Source: Paenibacillus sp. RC67 | GTDB taxonomy: Bacteria; Bacillota; Bacilli; Paenibacillales; NBRC-103111 | Length of the DNA: 64,000 nt | Assembly (NCBI RefSeq): GCF_030020805.1 | Contig: NZ_CP125098.1 | Span: 4,673,501-4,737,500 of the forward strand | Reading direction: 5' to 3' | Shown here: piece by piece, positions 33,470 through 42,514 of the stretch | Layout: each line of letters starts with the position of its first letter | Position numbering within the stretch: the first letter of the stretch is position 1 | The notes under the pieces: generated by a model | Databases searched by the model: none | Seen by the model: the letters and a program-made list of their open reading frames with translations, nothing else | What the model was told of the DNA's origin: nothing | Translations under genes and position numbers: made by a program

Positions 33470-34582
33470 CTATATCACATTTGCTGCGGGAACAAATTCA
33501 TATTGAAGATCTCTGGCTACCGTTCGATGCGTAACGCATCCTCCCATAATGTTAACTCCGCTTCCAAGCGCCGCGTTATCAAGAATAGCCTGTTTAACTC
33601 CATTATTCGCTATTTGCAGCACATACGGCAGCGTTACGTTTGTCAAAGCAAACGTAGAGGTTTTTGGCACAGCGCCCGGCATATTGGCTACCGCATAGTG
33701 CTGCACTCCATGCTTGGTGTATATAGGAGCGTCATGTGTCGTTGTACGATCTGCTGTTTCAACAATGCCGCCTTGGTCGATAGCGATATCGACGATAACC
33801 GATCCGTGCCCCATCGTTTTTACCATCTGTTCCGTGATAAGCTTGGGCGCTTTTGCGCCAGGAATCAGAACGGCTCCAATGACCAAATCCGATTGCTCTA
33901 CTGCCTCAGCAATGTTGGCTGGATTGGACATCAAGGTCTGAATGCGCGGACCGAAAATATCGTCCAAATAACGAAGACGATCCGAATTCAAGTCGATGAC
34001 CGTCACTTCCGCTCCTAGCCCAACGGCAATTTGTGCCGCATGGATTCCCGCTACTCCCCCACCGACGATCGTCACTTTGCCCTTTTTAACTCCTGGCACA
34101 CCGCTTAACAACAGCCCTTTGCCTCCATGAGGCTTCTCCAAAAATTGTGCACCGATTTGTGCCGACATACGGCCCGCGATTTCACTCATCGGAACTAACA
34201 AAGGAAGTGTTCTGCCAACCTGAACCGTCTCATAAGCAATCGCAGTGACTCCTTTGCTTACAAGCTCTTGAGCAAGTCCCGGCTCAGCTGCGAGATGCAA
34301 GTAAGTAAATAAGACGAGATCTGGACGGAAGTACTGGTATTCCGAGTGGAGCGGCTCCTTTACCTTGAGAATCATATCCGAAGCCGACCATACATCCGCA
34401 GCTCGTTCGATCAATTTCGCACCGGATGCTTCATAATGCTCGTTCAAGATACCGCTTCCAATTCCAGCATCCTTCTCTATCCAAACTTCGTGGCCATTGC
34501 GTACTAGCTCCAATACTCCAGCAGGTGTAATGGCGACGCGATTCTCGTTATTTTTAATTTCCTTTGGTATGCCAATTCTCAT
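33470..34582 (-). CDS. ald: alanine dehydrogenase
   Basis: NAD-dependent oxidative deamination of L-alanine to pyruvate and ammonia. N-terminal signature MRIGIPKEIKNNENRVAITPAGV, catalytic Lys and His region (LKVKEPL, FTYLHLA), and the NAD loop VTIVGGGVAGIHAAQIAVGLGA. GGGGAGG lies 7 bases before the ATG. It follows a PucR/AdeR-type regulator gene, and in B. subtilis AdeR activates ald, which supports the same pairing here. A TATAAT with a weak -35 lies in the 115-base gap before it. Confidence 0.97.
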   Translation of the reverse strand: MRIGIPKEIKNNENRVAITPAGVLELVRNGHEVWIEKDAGIGSGILNEHYEASGAKLIERAADVWSASDMILKVKEPLHSEYQYFRPDLVLFTYLHLAAEPGLAQELVSKGVTAIAYETVQVGRTLPLLVPMSEIAGRMSAQIGAQFLEKPHGGKGLLLSGVPGVKKGKVTIVGGGVAGIHAAQIAVGLGAEVTVIDLNSDRLRYLDDIFGPRIQTLMSNPANIAEAVEQSDLVIGAVLIPGAKAPKLITEQMVKTMGHGSVIVDIAIDQGGIVETADRTTTHDAPIYTKHGVQHYAVANMPGAVPKTSTFALTNVTLPYVLQIANNGVKQAILDNAALGSGVNIMGGCVTHRTVARDLQYEFVPAANVI

Positions 34583-34697
34583 ATTAAATCCTCCCCAAAT
34601 GTGTTTCTATTGAGGATTATAGAATGGTTAGGAAGCTTTGACTTTGTATAAAAATGAGAATTATTGCATGATCTTTTGTATTCATCCAACAAAAAGA

Positions 34698-35939
34698 CTA
34701 CTTTGAGAGTTTCATTAGCCTCAAATCCAGATACAAGGAAACCTTATGGTCCATGTTTTTCAGATCGATTCCGCCTATTTCTGTAATACGCTTCAAACGA
34801 TAGTTCAACGTATTGATATGAATATGCAGCGCATCAGCTGTATCCTTCAAACTGCTATCGTGATTAAGAAATACATCCAACGTTTCAAGCAGACAGCTGT
34901 TGTGTTCCGTGTCATACCCTCTGAGCTTGCGGAGACCGCTATTCTCATAAAGTGGTGTGCCATCGGATTGGGTCATCATCGGAAAATAACGGTAAAAGCC
35001 AAGCTCCCGATGTTGATGAGCGTCCTGCAATGCAGCAGGGAAGTGCTTTTTCAACTCCAATACCGATAGTGCTTCCTTCCAAGCCCTTTCTACAACGGTA
35101 TAATCGTCAAACTCATTGCCGCTCGCACCATCGACAGGAGCAATTCCGAATCGTTCCTTCATCTGCTCCATGAAATCACGAATAAATCCTGAGCTTGAAT
35201 GGTGAGGCTCAGCTGCCGTGCGGGAAAATCTCCAGGAGGTCAATAAAATAAGCTGAAATCCGTCTACAACATGCAGCACAATTTTAACGGACTGTGTAGT
35301 CGTAATCATGTATTGTATACGCTGAAACAAAGAATCTGTAATTTCCTGCTCAAATTGAAACACAATCACTTGAAAAGACGAAGGAAGTGAAATATTGAAC
35401 AGCTTTGCTTGTTCTTTAATGGCGCCAGGGGACTTCAAATGTCCGGTCAGCAGCTGCCAGAACAAATTTTGCTGCCCCTCCTCCTCTTTACGCTTTTGAA
35501 TCTGAAGCTGGAGCATCAAATGCTTGGAGGCTTGAGCCGCCCTCTTCAATAAAGCGAACTCCTGCGAGCCGAGCCGTTCGTTCTCCTCCATGGCCCATAT
35601 ATAGCCAAGTATTTCGTTATGTTTACGAATGGCAATGGCGATTCGATCACCGAGCCCCACATCATGCACCGCTTCAATCCTTACAGGGTCCTCGCACTCC
35701 ATTAATTTTTGTATGACCCCGTTTCTCCATAGTGCACTAATAACTTGTTCAGGAACACGTCTACCGACTATTGTCGCAATTCGAGCCTGATCCGTTTGCG
35801 GGCTGTGGGAGCTGTATGCAATAAGCTGATGATTTGCATTCTCAATGGTAATCGGACAATGAAGAGTTTCACAAATCAGGTCCGCCAAACTGGTAAAACT
35901 ATCGAAATGTCGGTCAAAAGGGTCTTTCTCCATTGGCAT
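34698..35939 (-). CDS. PucR-family transcriptional regulator, AdeR-like
   Basis: Probable activator of the alanine dehydrogenase gene just downstream. The 413-residue protein has an N-terminal GAF-like sensor region (LADLICETLHCPITIENANHQLIAYSSHS), a middle GGDEF-like PucR domain, and the C-terminal PucR helix-turn-helix (LKDTADALHIHINTLNYRLKRI). The weak -35 of the ald promoter fits an activator-dependent gene. AdeR of B. subtilis has the same architecture; the assignment relies on this plus gene order. Confidence 0.9.
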   Translation of the reverse strand: MPMEKDPFDRHFDSFTSLADLICETLHCPITIENANHQLIAYSSHSPQTDQARIATIVGRRVPEQVISALWRNGVIQKLMECEDPVRIEAVHDVGLGDRIAIAIRKHNEILGYIWAMEENERLGSQEFALLKRAAQASKHLMLQLQIQKRKEEEGQQNLFWQLLTGHLKSPGAIKEQAKLFNISLPSSFQVIVFQFEQEITDSLFQRIQYMITTTQSVKIVLHVVDGFQLILLTSWRFSRTAAEPHHSSSGFIRDFMEQMKERFGIAPVDGASGNEFDDYTVVERAWKEALSVLELKKHFPAALQDAHQHRELGFYRYFPMMTQSDGTPLYENSGLRKLRGYDTEHNSCLLETLDVFLNHDSSLKDTADALHIHINTLNYRLKRITEIGGIDLKNMDHKVSLYLDLRLMKLSK

Positions 35940-36029
35940 ACGGCTTCTTGCTCCCCGAACATCGTATTAGAAAAATTCTTTCCTCATTGTAAAGCACCTT
36001 CCCTTTTCTAATCAATAGAAAGAAATAGG

Positions 36030-36058
36030 TTGAGAAGTTTAGCGTAGGACTATATAGT
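36030..36058 (+). promoter_or_regulatory. promoter of the metallophosphatase gene
   Basis: TTGAGA, 17 bases, TATAGT. It drives rightward transcription from the divergent gap between the PucR-type gene and the phosphatase. Confidence 0.6.
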
Positions 36059-36128
36059 TAATTTCCATAGAGGAAAGTGTAAATACAAGATAAATATCCC
36101 ACTGCCTGACAGGAAGGAATGGTCCCTT

Positions 36129-36866
36129 TTGAACAGAACTTTAGTAATTAGCGACATTCACGGCTGCTACGCATCGTTTAACGAATTATTGAACACCGTC
36201 AGATACATGCCTGAACAAGACAAGCTCATTCTTCTCGGGGATTTCGTAGACCGTGGCCCTAAAAGCAAGGAAGTAATCGAGCAAGTGATCGGAATAGTAG
36301 AAGCCGGACAAGCCATCGCTCTGCGCGGAAACCATGATCAACGCTTTCTAGAAGTTATGGACAATTCAGCCAATGAGCACGCTACCCAGCGTTTTTTCGA
36401 GTATGGAGGGCATCAAACACTAAGCAGTTACTGCAGTGGAACCCCGTTATGGAATGATTCCGAGGAAGGACGTAACCTGGAAGCAGCAAGAGCTTATATC
36501 CAACAAACGTATGGGCATCACCTTGCGTTTTTGAACCAGCTTCCTTACTACTACGAGGATGATCACCATATTTATGTTCATGCCGGCATTAATCCTGAGT
36601 ATGTCAATTGGAAGGAGCAGCCTTTGCTTGATTTCCTATGGATACGAGATCCTTTCTACAGTAAACCGACTATCGTGGAAAAAACCGTCTTGTTCGGGCA
36701 TACTAGAGCCATTAAGATGCACGATACGGCTCATATCTGGTTTGGCGGAGACAAAATAGGCATTGACGGTGGATGTGCGTACGGAATGCAGTTGAATTGC
36801 CTCGAAATCACTAACGGACAGGAATACCGGGCTTACCATGTCAATGCGGTTGAATCCAAATCCTGA
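36129..36866 (+). CDS. PPP-family metallophosphatase (PrpE / Ap4A-hydrolase type)
   Basis: Protein phosphatase or dinucleoside-tetraphosphatase of the PPP family, 245 residues. The metal-site motifs come in order: ISDIHGCY (DxH), LGDFVDRGP (GDxxDRG), LRGNHDQRF (GNHD), VHAGINP and LFGHTRAI. The start is TTG at 36129, with AGGAAGGA 10 bases upstream. It is a single gene ended by the terminator at 36915. The true substrate cannot be told from sequence. Confidence 0.9.
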   Translation: MNRTLVISDIHGCYASFNELLNTVRYMPEQDKLILLGDFVDRGPKSKEVIEQVIGIVEAGQAIALRGNHDQRFLEVMDNSANEHATQRFFEYGGHQTLSSYCSGTPLWNDSEEGRNLEAARAYIQQTYGHHLAFLNQLPYYYEDDHHIYVHAGINPEYVNWKEQPLLDFLWIRDPFYSKPTIVEKTVLFGHTRAIKMHDTAHIWFGGDKIGIDGGCAYGMQLNCLEITNGQEYRAYHVNAVESKS

Positions 36867-36914
36867 TAAATAATGGAGGACTATATAATTTTCGGATGCG
36901 CTGAATAACTAAAC

Positions 36915-36947
36915 AAGCTGACACCGCAGGAATGCTGGCGTCAGCTT
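36915..36947. terminator. bidirectional terminator between convergent genes
   Basis: AAGCTGAC-a-CC ... GG-c-GTCAGCTT stem, with T-rich flanks on both strands, between the phosphatase (+) and a small membrane-protein gene (-). Confidence 0.7.
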
Positions 36948-37012
36948 ATTTAGTAACCTTTTTACATTATCCGTAGAGACTTGCTCTATTAGATATGGAA
37001 CTTTTTTACCAA

Positions 37013-37303
37013 TTAATTCATCCCTTTTACACTGGCAAAAAAAGTACCCATAATAAGGACAACGATCAGAAAATAAAGGACAATACCGATAGCCGCCCAA
37101 AGAAGACTGGCCTTAGCATAGTTCGCCTTTGAAGGACTTGTGCCGCCTCCAAAAGCCCATACAAATAACATAATGATGTTAACAATTGGGATGATCAATA
37201 GTAACATCGTCAGCATCCAGTCCTTAACAGAAATAACTGGTGCTGCTTGTTGTTGGTATCCTGGTGTAGGATAACCGAGATTCTGGTTTACATTTGGTTC
37301 CAC
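37013..37303 (-). CDS. small membrane protein with Pro/Gln-rich N-terminus
   Basis: A 96-residue protein with a soluble N-terminus rich in Asn, Gln and Pro (NLGYPTPGYQQQAAP) and two predicted membrane helices (WMLTMLLLIIPIVNIIMLFVWAF and ASLLWAAIGIVLYFLIVVLIM). Similar small proteins are common in Bacilli, but I know no function. It has its own region and no close operon partner. The 236-base gap upstream of it shows nothing I can name. Confidence 0.75.
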   Translation of the reverse strand: MEPNVNQNLGYPTPGYQQQAAPVISVKDWMLTMLLLIIPIVNIIMLFVWAFGGGTSPSKANYAKASLLWAAIGIVLYFLIVVLIMGTFFASVKGMN

Positions 37304-37539
37304 GTGCGTTCCCCTTAAATAACTATTTTGAGCAATAAAATCTCCTTAACCCCAATAGAGTGCAGTCGCTTCCTATTCAAGTATTTATTACACAAATGCT
37401 CAATAGTTATATATTATGGTATATTGTGTAAAGTTTCATGAGACTTTTGTCACATTTTGGCTTTATTTGATAGATAAATAACTTACAAGCTGGCTTTATG
37501 GCTCCAGATAAGATACAAATCGACTCACCGTATCTCCTC

Positions 37540-39996
37540 TTATTTGTTAAGATGAATGTTCAAAAATTTAAGCAGCGAGTTGTAAAAGTCCATCTGGTTT
37601 TCAAATCTGCGGAATCCGTGCCCTTCATCCTGTTTGATCATATAGTTGGAGTCGATACCACGCTGGCGAAGGGCCATGACCATTTGATCGGACTCCTTCT
37701 TGTTCACTCTAGGGTCATTGACACCCTGAGCGAATAAAATCGGAGCTTGAATTTTATCCACATGAAGAACCGGTGAGTTTGCTTCCATCATGACTTTGTC
37801 TTTATTAGGATCCCCTACCTGCTGGTACATGATCTGACGATCCGGTTCCCAATACGCCGGCATGGAATTGAGGAAGGTGAACAAGCTGGACGGCCCCATA
37901 TAATCCACTCCTGCAGCATACAATTGCGGTGTATACGTCACACCTGCTAGTGCTGCATAGCCTCCATAGGATGCGCCGTATATTGCAATCCGTTTAGGAT
38001 CGGCAACTCCCAAATTTATCAAGTATTGAACTCCATCGGTAATATCATTTTGCATCGCCTGGCCCCATTGCTTATTGCCGGCATTAAGGAACTGCTTACC
38101 GTAGCCTGTTGACCCGCGGAAATTCATTTGCAGAACAGCATAGCCACGGTTCGCTAGCAGTTGGACCTCTGGATCGAATCCCCAAGAATCACGTGACCAA
38201 GGTCCGCCATGGGGTAGAACTACAACAGGTAAATTTTGAACTCCTACATTCTTAGGCATAGTTAAATAGCCATGAATCGTTAACCCGTCACGAGATCCGT
38301 ATGAAATAGGCTTCATTTCCGCCATATCCTCTTCTTTAATCCAAGGCATGACGTCTGCATATTTCTCCAACTGCTTCGTTTTTCGGTCGTAAAAATAGTA
38401 AGTCCCCGGCGATTTATCACTGTATGCTCTCAGCGTAACTTTCGTTTCGGGCAACGGATTACCGACAATAGCAAATTGCTGATTAGGCGGTAATTGGCTT
38501 TCAATTTCTTTTCTTAACTGCTCGTATTCTTTGTCCAAGTATTCATAGTGTACTTTATCCGTTTCGTACTTGACCGCTAGAATAGCCCGCTTCTTATACG
38601 ATACGATAATATCTTTTACATCGGCATCTGGATTTTCGTAGATGGTGTCCCCAATGGTTTTGGTGTTGAGATTGTATTTGACAAGAGCAAGCTTATCACG
38701 GTCGATGTTGGATAAGGCGTACAACTGGGTGTTATCAAAGGAAAACATGATCGGATAAAATTCATCACCGAACTTCACAGTTAATATAGATTCAAACTTC
38801 TGTGACGTTGAGTCGCGGTATAATATCTTCTTGTCGATTCCATCTGTAGCAACAGCAAGTCTGACATCTCCATACAAATCCGTCATCCAGCGCGTAACAT
38901 TGCCAGGATTCCCTTCCACAATCTGAAATTCGCCTGTGTTGACATTAAGCGCAAACAAGTCGAACAGTTCCCGGTTTCGCTTGTTCATAGAAATTAAAAT
39001 ATCGTAAGGATGAGCAGGATCATAGGACATGTTTTCCAAGTACTCCGCCCGCACGTTATCAAACGGTGTTAAGTCTTTATCCGAAGTTCCGTCGAACTTA
39101 ATGGAATGGAGGTGGTAATCCTCATCACCGCCTTTATTCGTCATATATAAAATCGTATCGTTATTAAACCACGTGAAGTCTACGATACTTCGGTCTTTTA
39201 TACTGGTGATCTTAACTGCATCCTTCTTATCCTGACTTTTCTTGTAAACAAATATTTGCTGCTGGTTATCGCTCTGTTTCAGCAAAGCCGTATATTTACC
39301 ATCAGGCGAAACCTCATAGCTTCCCAGATCGGAGCCACGCAAAAAATCTTCTAACGGGACTTGGCCCGTCTCGGTTTCCCCTATCATAATAGCCCGGTAC
39401 AGAAACAGCGACAGCTGTGCGCGAGTGACTTTATCCTTAGGCATGAACTCGACCTGATTCGTAAGGAAGTACTGCTTTAAACGTATGACATCGTTATAAT
39501 GACTATCACTCATGATGCCCTCGTCCTTAAACCACACGTTCATGCCATTATCTTTCAGTTGAAAGGCTCGTACCAGCAAGCTGGCCATTTGTTCCCTCGT
39601 CAATGGCGCATTTGGTGAAAAAAGTCCTTGGTCACCTTGAATGATTTTTTTCTCTGCTAACACATTGATAGCGACAGCAAACTCGCTTTTCTCAGGAACA
39701 TCCGAAAATCCTTTCAAGGAAGCAGGATAACCCAGCTTCAAAGCTTTACTTAACCATTGTGCCGTGACTCCCCGTGTCACTTCATCATCAGGCTGGAACA
39801 ACCCATCCGCGTTTCCTTGAACAATCCCTCTCTGAGACAGCATCGCAATCTCTTTACTAGCATAGTGGTCCTTTGGTACATCCCGATAGCCTTGAACCGG
39901 GGCCTCCTTATCGGAAGCGCTTGCAATCGTCACGATGTTAGATAACAACGCAACAACGAGCAGTACGGAGAACAATTTTCGCAGTGGGCTCTTCAT
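37540..39996 (-). CDS. S-layer-anchored S9-family prolyl oligopeptidase
   Basis: Secreted serine peptidase fixed to the cell wall by SLH domains. The ATG at 39996 has GAGGAG 7 bases upstream. After a signal peptide (SVLLVVALLSNIVTIASA) come three SLH domains (about residues 35-205; e.g. YRDVPKDHYASKEI, FSDVPEKSEFAVAI), then a beta-propeller (to about 560) and the alpha/beta-hydrolase domain. The triad is Ser in YGASYGGYAAL (near 676), Asp in GVNDPRVNKK (near 761) and His in DEGHGF (near 793). S9 enzymes of this type usually cut acylated amino acids or short peptides. The SLH fusion puts it at the cell surface. Confidence 0.93.
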   Translation of the reverse strand: MKSPLRKLFSVLLVVALLSNIVTIASASDKEAPVQGYRDVPKDHYASKEIAMLSQRGIVQGNADGLFQPDDEVTRGVTAQWLSKALKLGYPASLKGFSDVPEKSEFAVAINVLAEKKIIQGDQGLFSPNAPLTREQMASLLVRAFQLKDNGMNVWFKDEGIMSDSHYNDVIRLKQYFLTNQVEFMPKDKVTRAQLSLFLYRAIMIGETETGQVPLEDFLRGSDLGSYEVSPDGKYTALLKQSDNQQQIFVYKKSQDKKDAVKITSIKDRSIVDFTWFNNDTILYMTNKGGDEDYHLHSIKFDGTSDKDLTPFDNVRAEYLENMSYDPAHPYDILISMNKRNRELFDLFALNVNTGEFQIVEGNPGNVTRWMTDLYGDVRLAVATDGIDKKILYRDSTSQKFESILTVKFGDEFYPIMFSFDNTQLYALSNIDRDKLALVKYNLNTKTIGDTIYENPDADVKDIIVSYKKRAILAVKYETDKVHYEYLDKEYEQLRKEIESQLPPNQQFAIVGNPLPETKVTLRAYSDKSPGTYYFYDRKTKQLEKYADVMPWIKEEDMAEMKPISYGSRDGLTIHGYLTMPKNVGVQNLPVVVLPHGGPWSRDSWGFDPEVQLLANRGYAVLQMNFRGSTGYGKQFLNAGNKQWGQAMQNDITDGVQYLINLGVADPKRIAIYGASYGGYAALAGVTYTPQLYAAGVDYMGPSSLFTFLNSMPAYWEPDRQIMYQQVGDPNKDKVMMEANSPVLHVDKIQAPILFAQGVNDPRVNKKESDQMVMALRQRGIDSNYMIKQDEGHGFRRFENQMDFYNSLLKFLNIHLNK

Positions 39997-40139
39997 TAAC
40001 AATCTCCTCTATTGGCACAAATTAGTCACATCGCCATTAATATATCATTCAAGCTATCGAATGGTAAATAGAGGATTTAATAGAGGAAGCCGTGACCTGA
40101 CGTAAGGCATAAATAATTCAAAATCATGAAAAGTTGCAT

Positions 40140-40167
40140 TTACAACGATTATATAAATCGTTATAAT
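40140..40167 (+). promoter_or_regulatory. marR-MFS promoter with overlapping palindromic operator
   Basis: -35 TTACAA, 16 bases, -10 TATAAT. AACGATT-ATATA-AATCGTT (40144-40162) is a perfect inverted repeat filling the spacer, the normal place for a self-regulating MarR site. Confidence 0.7.
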
Positions 40168-40213
40168 AGTGGCGCGTGCAACTATTTTTTTTGAGAATAG
40201 GAGTTAACCGCTC

Positions 40214-40678
40214 ATGGATTATAAAAGCACCATCCCCCGTTGGGTCTCACTATTATATCGATATGGTCATATGTACATAGGGGATCGGTTAAAGCATCTG
40301 GATATTGGCCGGGGGCAGCATATTTTTCTAAACACGCTGTACCGAGAAGACGGCCTTAGCCAAGAGGAGCTCTCAAGCCACCTCAAAATCGACAAAGGAA
40401 CGACCGCCAAGGCTCTGAAGAAACTGGAAGAGCAAGGCTATGTCGTAAGAAAAGTAAGAGACAATGATAAACGTTCTTATCAGGTTTTTTTGACAGAAAA
40501 GGCATTGCTTATTCAGGACGAAGTCAAGTCAGTCCTAACCGACTGGCGTAATCTTATATCCCAAGGATTAACGGAGGAGGAGAAGCAATTGGCGCTGGTC
40601 CTATTGGAAAAGATGGGCACTAATGCAGCCCGTATTCATGAGCTGGATGAAGAAGCATTAAAGAACAACAAAGAGTAA
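40214..40678 (+). CDS. MarR-family transcriptional regulator
   Basis: Winged-helix repressor of 154 residues. The DNA-binding part is GLSQEELSSHLKIDKGTTAKALKKLEEQGYVVRKVRDNDKR in shortened view: recognition helix KGTTAKALKKLEE and wing VRDNDKRSYQVFLT. It lies directly before an MFS exporter gene, and its promoter has a palindrome, so it probably represses both genes until a toxic ligand binds. Confidence 0.92.
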   Translation: MDYKSTIPRWVSLLYRYGHMYIGDRLKHLDIGRGQHIFLNTLYREDGLSQEELSSHLKIDKGTTAKALKKLEEQGYVVRKVRDNDKRSYQVFLTEKALLIQDEVKSVLTDWRNLISQGLTEEEKQLALVLLEKMGTNAARIHELDEEALKNNKE

Positions 40679-40714
40679 GCCAAAGCTTACGGCTGGCTAG
40701 GAAGGTGAACGAAT

Positions 40715-41974
40715 ATGAACATTAAAGCGATGGGCCAACGTATGGTCAATAACCACTTTCATGCCCTTACGCATCAAAATTATCGGTATTTCTGGTTTGG
40801 TCAGTGCATTTCATTAATCGGAACCTGGATGCAAAATATCGGCCAATCGTGGCTCGTGTTAACGTTAACAGGCTCACCATTATTACTAGGCTTGGTCGGA
40901 AGTATCCAATTCCTGCCGATTACTTGTTTTTCCTTATTTGCAGGTGCCATTATTGATAAATTTCCAAAGAAACAAATTTTGCTTGTCACTCAGACGATTT
41001 CTATGATATTGGCTTTCATCTTAGCGATTCTGGTATTTACCCACACCGTTCAGTACAGCTATGTGCTCATCGTTGCTTTTATATTGGGCTTGACCAACAC
41101 GTTTGATATGCCGACAAGACAATCGTTCAACATAGAGATTGTTGGCAAGGAAGACTTGATGAATGCCATCGCTCTAAACTCGACTACATTCAATTTAGCA
41201 CGTATTTTAGGCCCATCCATCGGGGCTGCTATGATGGCTTTGCTTGGACCTGGATGGTGTTTTTTATTGAACGGGATTAGTTTTATAGCCGTTATTTACG
41301 GGCTGCTACAGATTAAAACAACACCATATGTTCGACAAAAGAAAAAGAATGTCGGCATATTCAAAGAAATTAAAGACGGCATGGTCTACATATCGCAAGA
41401 TAAACGTCTCGCACAAACGTTACTGCTTGTAACGGTTATAGGAACCTTCGCTTATAACTTCGCCATACTCATTCCGGTCTTTACGAAGGGCGTTCTACAT
41501 ATGGAAGAAAGAACGTACGGAATGCTGATGTCCTGTCTGGGTGTCGGATCGCTAATCGGAGCATTAACCGTGTCACTGAGAAGCAAGAGCGGGCCTAAAA
41601 TGAAGGTTATCGCTATAGCCTCTATTCTCATTGGAGTTTTCTTGTGCATTACGGGATGGACGACATCTCCTTATTTGACCGGATTATTTCTAGCATGTAC
41701 GGGCGTGTTTAACATTTTGTTCGCAACCAACTGCAATTCTTCTTTGCAAATTTATTCCAAGGACGAATACAGAGCGAGGGTTATGAGCGTATACTCCCTG
41801 GTATTTGCAGGCTCTACTCCGGTAGGCAATCTATTTGCTGGTTACATGGCGGACCGATTTGGCGCCGATGGAGCATTTATGGCATGTGGTCTTCTTTGCA
41901 TAATTCCATGTTCGATTATTTTAATTATATTTCGCAAGAAAAAAACAGAGCAAGCAGAGCTTCCCGCCGTATAA
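40715..41974 (+). CDS. MFS exporter (EntS/MFS_3 type)
   Basis: Twelve-helix major-facilitator transporter, 419 residues, of the type annotated as EntS-like or H+ antiporter. The N-terminus LTHQNYRYFWFGQCISLIGTWMQ and NSTTFNLARILGPSIGA are typical of this subfamily. GAAGGTG lies before the ATG. It starts 36 bases after the marR stop and is ended by the terminator at 41981. Likely to export a drug or metabolite; the substrate is unknown. Confidence 0.9.
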   Translation: MNIKAMGQRMVNNHFHALTHQNYRYFWFGQCISLIGTWMQNIGQSWLVLTLTGSPLLLGLVGSIQFLPITCFSLFAGAIIDKFPKKQILLVTQTISMILAFILAILVFTHTVQYSYVLIVAFILGLTNTFDMPTRQSFNIEIVGKEDLMNAIALNSTTFNLARILGPSIGAAMMALLGPGWCFLLNGISFIAVIYGLLQIKTTPYVRQKKKNVGIFKEIKDGMVYISQDKRLAQTLLLVTVIGTFAYNFAILIPVFTKGVLHMEERTYGMLMSCLGVGSLIGALTVSLRSKSGPKMKVIAIASILIGVFLCITGWTTSPYLTGLFLACTGVFNILFATNCNSSLQIYSKDEYRARVMSVYSLVFAGSTPVGNLFAGYMADRFGADGAFMACGLLCIIPCSIILIIFRKKKTEQAELPAV

Positions 41975-41980
41975 CGTATA

Positions 41981-42032
41981 AAAAGAGCTGTCCTTACGTC
42001 TTGATTACAAGACTGAAAGAACAGCTCTTTTT
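41981..42032. terminator. bidirectional terminator between MFS exporter and OsmC gene
   Basis: AAAAAGAGCTGT ... ACAGCTCTTTTT with an inner stem GTCTTG/CAAGAC; T runs on both strands. Confidence 0.88.
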
Positions 42033-42037
42033 CCTTG

Positions 42038-42496
42038 TTATGAACAGCAGCTTCCGTCAGCCAAGTGACATACAGCAGGTGCCGCTTCAGCAAGCCTGGT
42101 TGCTTCTGTATATTGAATCTCGATTTGAGAAGCTACGGTACGGAGCAGCTTGCAGTTGTTTTTCACATGTGTCAACAGCTCTAACTTTTGCTCGTCGTTT
42201 ATTTGACCTTTTATCGTTACCTGAAATTCAATTCTAGCGATATCTCCCTGCTCGTTCATGAAATCCTCTGCAGATACATGAATATCATCCACTGACCATC
42301 CCTTATCTTCCACATAACGGGTCATCGTAGTAACCGAGCAAGCAGAAAGTCCGATGAGCCACAGCTCTGTTGGGCGAAACCCTGTATTTTCACCGCCACG
42401 ATCCGGACCTTGATCTATCGTAACCGTGCGAGTTTGAGCGGTAGCCAGCTGAAGAAATCGGCGTAATCGTTGTAATTGGATTTTCAAGATGTTCAT
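42038..42496 (-). CDS. OsmC/Ohr-family peroxiredoxin-like protein with Cys-rich tail
   Basis: OsmC-fold protein of 152 residues. The two reactive cysteines lie at LIGLSACSVTTM and HVKNNCKLLRTV, as in peroxide-reducing OsmC proteins. The C-terminus adds AAPAVCHLADGSCCS with three more cysteines, unusual for the family. It is the last gene behind an aliphatic-sulfonate-type ABC transporter, 18 bases after the permease, so a role in sulfur or thiol handling is plausible. The ATG at 42496 touches the ribosome site; a TTG three codons later has better spacing. Confidence 0.85.
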   Translation of the reverse strand: MNILKIQLQRLRRFLQLATAQTRTVTIDQGPDRGGENTGFRPTELWLIGLSACSVTTMTRYVEDKGWSVDDIHVSAEDFMNEQGDIARIEFQVTIKGQINDEQKLELLTHVKNNCKLLRTVASQIEIQYTEATRLAEAAPAVCHLADGSCCS

Positions 42497-42514
42497 CCCC
42501 TTTTTACGATCCTA

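Noticed and set aside
33047..34018. A 323-codon plus-strand open frame
   Set aside because: It is antisense to alr and ald, both of which are certain genes, and its translation is Arg/Cys/His-rich without motifs.
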